Assembly: GCA_902796985.1 (NCBI GenBank)
Contig: CADBRC010000177.1
Span: 1-9,936 of the forward strand
Reading direction: 5' to 3'
From: an uncultured Spirochaetaceae bacterium
GTDB lineage: Bacteria; Spirochaetota; Spirochaetia; Treponematales; Treponemataceae
DNA length: 9,936 nt
A program made the position numbers and the translations under genes. The notes beneath the pieces were generated by a model, which saw nothing but the letters and a program-made list of their open reading frames with translations, had not been told where the DNA came from and made no database searches. Shown here piece by piece: positions 1-5,095 of this stretch; position 1 is the first letter of the stretch, and each line of letters begins with the position of its first letter.

Positions 1-738
1 GGCCCGGATGCAGACGGCAGGGACATCAAGGTCAGGACGGCATCCCTTACCGTCCTCAAGGAGAAGCTGTTTGCTGCTGAGAACAGCGGGACTGAGCGGG
101 CGGAGAAGGCTTCCAAGGTATGGAAACTCCTGGAGGCAAACGAGCTTTCCGGTTCCCTCTACCCGCCGGAGATAATGCGCTATGCCGTAAACAACCTGAT
201 AGAGAACGGCGGCGAGAACGATGCTGAAAAGCTGTTCCGCTCCTACCTGCAGGCGGCTTACGGTGAGAAGGGCAGCGGCAAGAAGGGCGGTAAGGACGAA
301 CCCATAGCGAGGAGTTTCGAGCCATGCGACAGTCCGGAGAAACTTGCCCTGTGGGAGGATGAGGTTGCGGCCTACTTCTACGTGCAGCATGGGGATTATG
401 CGAACGCAATCAAGCTTTATGACTACATCCTCTCGAATTACTCCAAGCGGGTTCCCGTCTTTAACACCGCCGGGCAGAACGAGGCTGTCACATCCTCCTA
501 TCTGAATATGGGGAACATCTACTCCGGTTACAACCGTGACGCACAGGCTCTGGATTACCTGCGCCAGGCGGACAGCCGGGTGGGCGAGCGCCAGCTCAAA
601 GCCGAAATCCGCTACCGGATAGGCTATGAGGAGGCCCGGCTTGGCCGCAGCAGGGACGCGCTCATTACGCTCAAGCATGCCCTGGAGCTGAATCCCTCCC
701 ACGGGCGGGCCAGGCTTCTTTTGAAGCAGCTGCAGTAG
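1..738 (+). CDS. TPR-repeat protein, 3' part (5' end outside window)
   Basis: The frame is open from base 1 to the TAG at 736-738, giving 245 visible residues, so the start and any signal peptide lie to the left. An internal ATG at 175 is not a convincing start because coding continues upstream in the same frame. The C-terminal half shows about three tetratricopeptide-like helical hairpins, roughly residues 122-148 (GDYANAIKLYDYIL), 161-191 (SSYLNMGNIY...QALDYLRQA) and 200-232 (ALITLKHALELNP). The last is a textbook TPR ending. A Lys/Gly-rich linker (around residues 88-98) separates this from an N-terminal helical part. TPR proteins act as protein-interaction scaffolds, but no specific partner or pathway can be read here. 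The gene ends only nine bases before the fabG -35 box and no terminator is visible between them. Confidence 0.8.
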   Translation, partial: GPDADGRDIKVRTASLTVLKEKLFAAENSGTERAEKASKVWKLLEANELSGSLYPPEIMRYAVNNLIENGGENDAEKLFRSYLQAAYGEKGSGKKGGKDEPIARSFEPCDSPEKLALWEDEVAAYFYVQHGDYANAIKLYDYILSNYSKRVPVFNTAGQNEAVTSSYLNMGNIYSGYNRDAQALDYLRQADSRVGERQLKAEIRYRIGYEEARLGRSRDALITLKHALELNPSHGRARLLLKQLQ

Positions 739-747
739 TCTTTTATA

Positions 748-776
748 TTGTCACTTTTCTTTTAATCCGATATACT
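748..776 (+). promoter_or_regulatory. fabG promoter, sigma-70 type, predicted leaderless
   Basis: A -35 box TTGTCA (748-753), a 17-base spacer and a -10 box TATACT (771-776) form a near-consensus promoter. Only seven bases (777-783) separate the -10 box from the fabG ATG at 784, so transcription should start at or next to the A of ATG. There is no Shine-Dalgarno sequence. Confidence 0.75.
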
Positions 777-783
777 GCAATTA

Positions 784-1530
784 ATGGACATACTCAAAGG
801 AAAGAAAGCTCTCGTCACCGGTTCCTCTCGGGGAATCGGCCTTAAGATAACCCAGGTTTTCCTCAGCGAAGGTGCAGAGGTCTGGGGCATGTGTACCCAC
901 GAGTCCAAGGCAAAGGCGGAAACTGAAGCCATTGCCGGTGAGCATGGGACTGCCTACCACGAGTTCTACGCGGATGCGTCCGATGCCGACGCCCTGAAAT
1001 CCGGAGTGGAGGCCGCGCTCAAGGAGTCGGGCGGCTTTGACATTCTGGTGAACAACGCCGGGATTACCCGTGACACCCTCAGCTTCCGCATGAAGAAGGA
1101 GGACTGGGACTCGGTCATCGCCGTCAACCTGACAGCCTCCTTCATCGTCAGCCAGATTATCAGCTTGGACATGATTCACAGGAAGTCAGGCTCCATCATA
1201 AACATGTCTTCCATCGCCGGAGTGCACGGTAACCCCGGACAGGTGAACTATTCCGCGAGCAAGGGCGGCCTCATCGCGATGAGCAAGAGCCTTGCCAAGG
1301 AGTGCGGAAGCCGCGGCGTGCGCGTCAACTGCATCGCGCCGGGCTTCATCGAGACCGATATGACGCAGGCGGTCAAAGAGGACGTGCGCAAGGCCTGGAT
1401 CGAAGGCATTCCCCTCAAGCGGGCGGGCAAGCCCGAGGACGTTGCGAACGCGGCCCTCTTCCTCGCCTCTGACCTCAGCACCTACATAACGGGGCAGGTC
1501 ATTGGCGTTGACGGCGGGATGGGAGTGTAA
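784..1530 (+). CDS. fabG: 3-oxoacyl-[acyl-carrier-protein] reductase (SDR family)
   Basis: This 248-residue protein matches the usual FabG length. It reduces 3-oxoacyl-ACP to 3-hydroxyacyl-ACP with NADPH in the cytoplasmic type II fatty-acid elongation cycle. Visible motifs, in order: the dinucleotide-binding TGSSRGIG (12-19), NNAG (90-93), the active-site Asn115, Ser143 in INMSSIAG, the YxxxK pair Tyr156/Lys160 in NYSASK, and the FabG-like tail APGFIETDMT (185-194) plus ITGQVIGVDGGM (235-247). ATG at 784 is the natural start because the Rossmann fold begins directly after it. The gene stands alone between its own promoter and a strong terminator. Many SDR proteins look alike, so another substrate is possible, but the APGFIETDMT stretch strongly favours FabG. 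The predicted mRNA is leaderless. Confidence 0.92.
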   Translation: MDILKGKKALVTGSSRGIGLKITQVFLSEGAEVWGMCTHESKAKAETEAIAGEHGTAYHEFYADASDADALKSGVEAALKESGGFDILVNNAGITRDTLSFRMKKEDWDSVIAVNLTASFIVSQIISLDMIHRKSGSIINMSSIAGVHGNPGQVNYSASKGGLIAMSKSLAKECGSRGVRVNCIAPGFIETDMTQAVKEDVRKAWIEGIPLKRAGKPEDVANAALFLASDLSTYITGQVIGVDGGMGV

Positions 1531-1542
1531 GGACTTTATGGC

Positions 1543-1583
1543 GGGCAGCCGTGCCGGACAACGACAGGCTGCCCTAATTTTTT
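1543..1583 (+). terminator. Intrinsic terminator between fabG and purM (possible purM attenuator)
   Basis: A perfect 8-bp stem, GGGCAGCC (1543-1550) with GGCTGCCC (1567-1574), closes a 16-base loop. It is followed at once by TAATTTTTT (1575-1583), a classic Rho-independent layout. The T-tract ends one base before the start of the purM Shine-Dalgarno region, leaving no room for a purM promoter downstream of it. Confidence 0.85.
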
Positions 1584-1586
1584 AGG

Positions 1587-1592
1587 AAGGAG
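1587..1592 (+). promoter_or_regulatory. Ribosome binding site of purM
   Basis: AAGGAG lies six bases before ATG 1599, within a longer AGGAAGGAG stretch. It is a strong Shine-Dalgarno site that fixes the purM start and contrasts with the absence of such sites at fabG, gyrB and the ATPase. Confidence 0.85.
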
Positions 1593-1598
1593 AAGACT

Positions 1599-2714
1599 AT
1601 GGCGAAGACAATCGATTACAAGAAGGCCGGAGTCAATGTGAACGAGGGCTACAAGGCCGTGGACAAATACAAGAAGCAGTCCGAGCGGGCGCGGATTCCC
1701 GGTCAGCTGACGGAGCTGGGGGCCTTCAACGGAATGTTCGCCGTGCCCAAGGGAATGAAGAACCCCGTCATGGTAAGCGGAACCGACGGCGTGGGAACCA
1801 AGCTGGACATAGCCTTCAAGCTGAAAAAGTACGATACTGTAGGAATTGACTGCGTGGCGATGTCCGTCAACGACATACTCTGCTCCGGTGTGCAGACTTC
1901 CTTCTTCCTGGACTACATTGCATGCGGCAAGCTTGACGCGAAGGTTGCAGGTGAACTCGTGAAGGGCGTAACCGATGGCTGCGTGCAGGCCGGCTGCGCC
2001 CTGCTTGGCGGTGAGACGGCGGAAATGCCGGACTTCTACGATGAGGGCAAGTACGACCTGGCTGGATTCGGCGTTGGTGTGGGCGAGAAGTCTGAAATCA
2101 TCACCGGTGCCAAGATAAAGGAAGGAGACGTTCTGGTCGGCCTTTCTTCCACCGGACCGCACTCCAACGGCTACTCCCTCATACGCCGCCTGGTCAAGAA
2201 TTTTAACGATCCTTTTGTCGTGGACGGCAAGAAGACCAAACAGACTATCGGCGAGGTTCTGCTTACTCCCACCCGTATCTATGTTCAGCCCGTCATGGAT
2301 GTGCTCAAGAAGTTCCGTCCGTCCGTGCACGGCATGGTTCATATCACGGGAGGCGGCTTTTACGAGAATCTTCCCCGTATGTACCCCCATGCCGCATCAG
2401 GCAAGAAGCAGCTGTGCTCTGTCATACAGAGGGGCAGCTGGGACATTCCCCCCATATTTGACGAGCTTGTCCGCCGCGGTGCCGACGAGAAGAACCTGTA
2501 TTCCACTTTCAATATGGGAATTGGATTTGTCCTTGCCGTTGCAAAGAAGGATGCCGAGGCAATAATCAAGCTGTTCAACAAGAACTCCAAGAAGTACCAC
2601 TACGCGGGAATGAGTGACCTTGTGGCCTATGATATCGGCTATGTCGGACACACCGACAGGGAGATAAAGGGCGAGTTCAAGGGCAATAAGGCGATGACCC
2701 GTTTCGAGGACTAG
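1599..2714 (+). CDS. purM: Phosphoribosylformylglycinamidine cyclo-ligase (AIR synthetase)
   Basis: PurM closes the imidazole ring: formylglycinamidine ribonucleotide plus ATP gives aminoimidazole ribonucleotide, in the cytoplasmic de novo purine pathway. The 371 residues are slightly longer than the typical 340-350. Family signatures are clear: GTDGVGTK (61-68), the ATP/metal region VNDILCSGVQTSFFLDYIA (90-108), GGETAEMP (137-144), STGPHSNGYSL further on, and HITGGGFYENLPRM in the C-terminal half. The start at 1599 has a strong Shine-Dalgarno site. purN follows after ten bases, so the two are almost certainly cotranscribed, although the step they share in the pathway is not consecutive. No promoter is evident between the fabG terminator and this gene, so transcription probably enters from upstream through or around that terminator. 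Confidence 0.96.
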   Translation: MAKTIDYKKAGVNVNEGYKAVDKYKKQSERARIPGQLTELGAFNGMFAVPKGMKNPVMVSGTDGVGTKLDIAFKLKKYDTVGIDCVAMSVNDILCSGVQTSFFLDYIACGKLDAKVAGELVKGVTDGCVQAGCALLGGETAEMPDFYDEGKYDLAGFGVGVGEKSEIITGAKIKEGDVLVGLSSTGPHSNGYSLIRRLVKNFNDPFVVDGKKTKQTIGEVLLTPTRIYVQPVMDVLKKFRPSVHGMVHITGGGFYENLPRMYPHAASGKKQLCSVIQRGSWDIPPIFDELVRRGADEKNLYSTFNMGIGFVLAVAKKDAEAIIKLFNKNSKKYHYAGMSDLVAYDIGYVGHTDREIKGEFKGNKAMTRFED

Positions 2715-2718
2715 GAGG
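2713..2718 (+). promoter_or_regulatory. Ribosome binding site of purN overlapping the purM stop
   Basis: AGGAGG at 2713-2718 overlaps the last two bases of the purM TAG stop (2712-2714) and sits six bases before ATG 2725. It is a full-consensus Shine-Dalgarno site, and its position suggests translational coupling of purM and purN. Confidence 0.85.
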
Positions 2719-2724
2719 CTGCGC

Positions 2725-3354
2725 ATGAACATCGCCGTCCTTGTTTCCGGCGGGGGGACAAACCTTCAGGCGCTCATCGACTATGAGAAGCAGACTGGGG
2801 CAACTGCCCGTGACTGCCCTTACCACATTGTCCTCGTTGCCTCCAACACCAAGCGGGCCTACGCCCTTGAGCGGGCGAAGGCGGCGGGCATCCCTGCCGA
2901 AGTCAGAAGCCCCGTCCAGGTACTTGGACCTGCCCTGATTTCCGCTACGATGGATGAAAAGCGGGAGCTGGTCAGCGATGCAATGCTCGACCTCTGCCGC
3001 GAGTACAAGGCTGAGGCCATCGTGCTTGCAGGATACCTTTCCGTTCTGAAGGGCAGCATAATCGAAGCATATAAGGATAAGATAATAAACCTGCATCCTG
3101 CCCTCCTGCCGAAGTACGGCGGGGTGGGTATGTGGGGCCACAATGTGCACGAGGCTGTCATTGCCGCCGGAGAAACGGAAAGCGGCTGCACGGTGCACCT
3201 GGTGGATTCCGGCTGCGACACGGGCCGCATTCTCGTGCAGCGACGCGTTCCTGTTCTGCCCGGCGACACGCCGGACAGCCTCTACGAGCGCATCGCCCCC
3301 GAAGAGCACAAGGCTATCGTTGAGGCGACGCTGCTGCTGGCCGGAAAAAGCTGA
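2725..3354 (+). CDS. purN: Phosphoribosylglycinamide formyltransferase
   Basis: PurN transfers the formyl group from 10-formyltetrahydrofolate to glycinamide ribonucleotide in purine synthesis. At 209 residues it has normal length. The phosphate-binding loop SGGGTNLQ (8-15) is a variant of the usual SGxGSNLQ. The catalytic Asn122 and His124 lie in INLHPALLP (121-129), and the catalytic Asp165 lies in VDSGCDTG (160-167). The segment GGVGMWGHNVHEAV replaces the longer variable loop of the E. coli enzyme and resembles PurN of anaerobes. It is the second gene of the purMN pair, coupled through a ribosome binding site that overlaps the purM stop. No U-rich hairpin follows. The downstream spacer begins with a G-tract instead. 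Confidence 0.95.
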   Translation: MNIAVLVSGGGTNLQALIDYEKQTGATARDCPYHIVLVASNTKRAYALERAKAAGIPAEVRSPVQVLGPALISATMDEKRELVSDAMLDLCREYKAEAIVLAGYLSVLKGSIIEAYKDKIINLHPALLPKYGGVGMWGHNVHEAVIAAGETESGCTVHLVDSGCDTGRILVQRRVPVLPGDTPDSLYERIAPEEHKAIVEATLLLAGKS

Positions 3355-3578
3355 TTCTTGTCAAGGGGGGGATCCCCGCCTCGAACTTTACTCCTCTCTC
3401 TTGTGGGGGAGGGGGAGACCTGACTGTTTTGGGAAGCTGTCTGCCCTGCTTGTTTTCTTTTGCGCACAAGCCTGTTTTTCTTTCCGTGACAAGCTGGTAC
3501 ACGGTTGCGGACAATCCAGATCAGTGAAGAATTCCGGCTTGTTCACAGTTGGATACCAGTTGTTCACAGGTGCGTTTT

Positions 3579-3600
3579 CGGCTTGTCCGGACTTGTAAAC
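3579..3600 (+). repeat. 22-bp exact direct repeat, copy 1
   Basis: Bases 3579-3600 are identical to 3648-3669. The core is GGCTTGTCCGGACTTGTAA, and each copy contains two CTTGT motifs ten bases apart around the palindrome TCCGGA. The copies are 69 bases apart, which equals three array periods. Confidence 0.9.
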
Positions 3601-3647
3601 CGGCTTGTTCGCGAGAAGTTTTTCAGCTTGTACACGAGAGCATTTAC

Positions 3648-3669
3648 CGGCTTGTCCGGACTTGTAAAC
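3648..3669 (+). repeat. 22-bp exact direct repeat, copy 2
   Basis: This is the second identical copy of the element at 3579-3600. It forms the last unit of the array and lies 42 bases beyond the stop codon of the minus-strand ATPase gene. Confidence 0.9.
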
Positions 3670-3710
3670 TGCCCCGGGCAGGGCTGGAATCTGACACGAC
3701 TCTTTTTCTC

Positions 3711-4892
3711 TTACAGTGAGTCCGCCGTCAAAAAGTCCTTCAGACGGATGTGCTCCACGTTGCTCGTCGAGTAGTCCAGCTCATCGTTCGTGATGAGTAT
3801 CTTTTTGTCAATCTGGCTGAGGGAGCCGAATGCCGAGAACTCGCGGGTGTAGGCTTTCTCGTCCTCGACACTGTAGGCGACCTGCACGTAATAGCGCTTG
3901 CCGTCCTTTTCTGCGAGGAAGTCTATCTCGCGTCCGTTGTTGTCATAGACTGACAGGGTATAACCACGGTACAGCAGTTCGTTGTATACGATGTTCTCAA
4001 GGTTGTGCGTAAGGTCAAAGCGTCCGTTCGTGACGCGGATTGAATTCAGGGAGACGTCGCTGTTGTAGAGTTTCCGGGTCTGCTCAAGTTCCCTTTTTGC
4101 CTTGCGTGAATAGCGGGGAATCTGGTCGATGATGTATGCTTGGGCAAGGTATCCTATCCATTTCTGGATGGTGTTCGCGGTGCATTTTATTCCGTGGCCG
4201 TTCATGTAGTCTGCGATGGAATTTGCGGAGTAGATGCGTGAGTTCGATATGAGGATGAAATTGGCAAGCTTCTTGAACTCGTCCGCTTTCCGTATCTTAT
4301 AGCGGTTGATGATGTCGTTCTGTACGATAGTTGTATCCAGGTCGTTGATGTACCGCCGCTGTTCGTCCGGGCTTGCGAATTCCAGCCGTTTGGGAAAGCC
4401 GCCCCAGACAAGATAGTCCGTGATGGTCATTGTCTTCCCAAGCTGCCCGGCGTACTCCAGGAGCTCCCTGTAGACGAAGGGACGTATCCTGAAAGAGACG
4501 TATCTGCCTGAAAGCTCCTTGGTGAATTCCTTGGAGAGCAGCTTGGAGTTTGACCCGGTTATGAAGACGGAGCAGTTCTCCCTCCGGAGCGAGCGGCAGG
4601 CGAACTGCCAGCCTTCGATTTCCTGCACTTCGTCCAGAAAGACGTAGCACAGCCCTTCTTTACGGTTGTCCGCTACGTATGAGACGATGTCGTTCCAGGT
4701 CTGCACGGATGCCGTCACTGCCCGGTCATCGAAGTCGAGGTATAAGACGTTGTCGGACTTCCGGCGGATTTCATCGGCGATCTGTCCCATGATGATGGAC
4801 TTCCCTGATCGGCGGACTCCGGTGAAAATCTTTATCAGGTCGCTTTCATAAAAGCCCCGTACTTCTTTGACATATCGTTCCCGTGTGACCAT
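3711..4892 (-). CDS. AAA_14/DUF4143 family ATPase
   Basis: This 393-residue P-loop ATPase belongs to the AAA_14 + DUF4143 type, an accessory family common in gut and rumen bacteria whose cellular role is not settled. Motifs seen: Walker A GVRRSGKS (25-32), Walker B YVFLDEVQ (83-90), a sensor-like TGSNSKLL (112-119), then the DUF4143 region (about 185-340) with REIDFLAEKD...YYVQVA. That last piece resembles a PD-(D/E)xK nuclease core, but the expected ExK is QVA, so nuclease activity is doubtful. A start at TTG 4928 is possible on paper, but that TTG is part of the -35 box. ATG 4892 sits seven bases after the -10 box and matches the family N-terminus (VTRERYVKEV). The gene is divergent from gyrB and convergent with purN. 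No Shine-Dalgarno site is present. Confidence 0.88.
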   Translation of the reverse strand: MVTRERYVKEVRGFYESDLIKIFTGVRRSGKSIIMGQIADEIRRKSDNVLYLDFDDRAVTASVQTWNDIVSYVADNRKEGLCYVFLDEVQEIEGWQFACRSLRRENCSVFITGSNSKLLSKEFTKELSGRYVSFRIRPFVYRELLEYAGQLGKTMTITDYLVWGGFPKRLEFASPDEQRRYINDLDTTIVQNDIINRYKIRKADEFKKLANFILISNSRIYSANSIADYMNGHGIKCTANTIQKWIGYLAQAYIIDQIPRYSRKAKRELEQTRKLYNSDVSLNSIRVTNGRFDLTHNLENIVYNELLYRGYTLSVYDNNGREIDFLAEKDGKRYYVQVAYSVEDEKAYTREFSAFGSLSQIDKKILITNDELDYSTSNVEHIRLKDFLTADSL

Positions 4893-4970
4893 ATTGAGAA
4901 TTATAACTCGATTTGGATAAATTCGCAATGCTATTGAGAATTTTTACCAAAGTTGGATAAATTCGCAATA
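4891..4970. repeat. 40-bp tandem repeat, two copies, each with dyad symmetry
   Basis: 4891-4930 and 4931-4970 align without gaps at 32 of 40 positions. The stretch TTGGATAAATTCGCAAT is identical in both (4913-4929, 4953-4969), as is TATTGAGAATT (4892-4902, 4932-4942). Within each unit these ends are near-perfect inverted copies, TATTGAGAATT against the complement of AATTCGCAATA. The second copy also has an inner CCAA/TTGG dyad (4947-4950, 4953-4956). The gene-proximal copy holds the working promoter. In the distal copy the -10 box is AAAAAT and the start codon is lost. Confidence 0.85.
4900..4928 (-). promoter_or_regulatory. ATPase promoter, predicted leaderless
   Basis: Read on the minus strand, TTGCGA (4928-4923), a 17-base spacer and TATAAT (4905-4900) lie seven bases before ATG 4892. 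The -10 box is perfect consensus. The arms of a dyad overlap both the -35 box and the region from -10 box to start codon, so a regulator bound there would block polymerase. Confidence 0.78.
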
Positions 4971-5058
4971 GGCCCAGCGGAGGCCATCCTCTCTGTTTTC
5001 GCCCCCCCCATTCAAAGAGGCATCATTCCCCTCGCCTTTCCGTTAAAAATCCGCTGTC

Positions 5059-5087
5059 TTGCCTTTTTCTTCCATATAATGTATAAT
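5059..5087 (+). promoter_or_regulatory. gyrB promoter, predicted leaderless
   Basis: TTGCCT (5059-5064), a 17-base spacer and TATAAT (5082-5087) lie eight bases before ATG 5096, with no Shine-Dalgarno site. A second TATAAT at 5075-5080 lacks a matching -35 box at proper distance and is less likely to be used. Confidence 0.77.
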
Positions 5088-5095
5088 TTCGCCAA

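Larger units (their letters stand above)
3447..3670 (+). repeat. Degenerate direct-repeat array, period 22-23 bp, about 10 units
   Basis: Units start near 3447, 3469, 3492, 3514, 3536, 3557, 3580, 3602, 3625 and 3649, with intervals of 21 to 24 bases. Nine of the ten begin with a version of [A/G]GCTTGT. The one at 3514 has lost it. Best conserved are the units at 3536, 3580, 3602, 3625 and 3649. The period is close to two helical turns, so each motif would face the same side of the DNA. The period is not a multiple of three, which argues against protein coding. Sharp identity is lacking except for the 22-bp pair listed separately, so it is an old or selected array, not a fresh duplication. 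Confidence 0.7.
3355..3710. other. 356-bp non-coding spacer between convergent purN and ATPase genes
   Basis: No convincing gene is present. The left part has a 7-G run (3365-3371) that runs into the palindrome GGGGATCCCC (3368-3377), then a pyrimidine-rich stretch and a G-rich stretch (3402-3418). The right two thirds is the tandem array described separately. A short inverted repeat CTGCCC/GGGCAG (3669-3681) has too small a loop to be a good terminator. An 89-codon frame at 3505-3774 is made mostly of the repeat array and overlaps the ATPase 3' end, so I do not call it. Confidence 0.7.
4893..5095. other. Divergent promoter spacer between ATPase and gyrB
   Basis: The 203-bp spacer contains the tandem dyad repeat next to the ATPase, an 8-C run (5002-5009; poly-G on the ATPase strand), a pyrimidine-rich stretch, and the gyrB promoter at the right end. 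No ORF or RNA gene is apparent. Confidence 0.75.

Noticed and set aside
714..727. Hairpin GCTTC-TTTT-GAAGC as terminator of the TPR gene
   Set aside because: The stem is five pairs, lies inside the coding region and is not followed directly by a T-run.
1536..2390. 284-codon frame on the minus strand
   Set aside because: It lies opposite purM, whose motifs are unmistakable. The long frame comes from GC-rich codon bias, and the translation has no recognisable domain.
3368..3377. GGGGATCCCC palindrome as purN terminator
   Set aside because: The loop would be two bases and no T-tract follows.
3447..3670. CRISPR array
   Set aside because: Units are contiguous, degenerate and about 22 bp, with no near-identical repeats separated by unique spacers, and no cas genes are present.
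3505..3774. 89-codon frame with GLSGLVN occurring twice
   Set aside because: The repeated peptide is a by-product of the two 22-bp DNA repeats. The array period is not a multiple of three, and the frame overlaps the ATPase 3' end.
4893..4928. ATPase start at TTG 4928, adding 12 residues
   Set aside because: That TTG is the start of the -35 box TTGCGA, and RNA is predicted to start near 4892. The added residues do not look like the family N-terminus.
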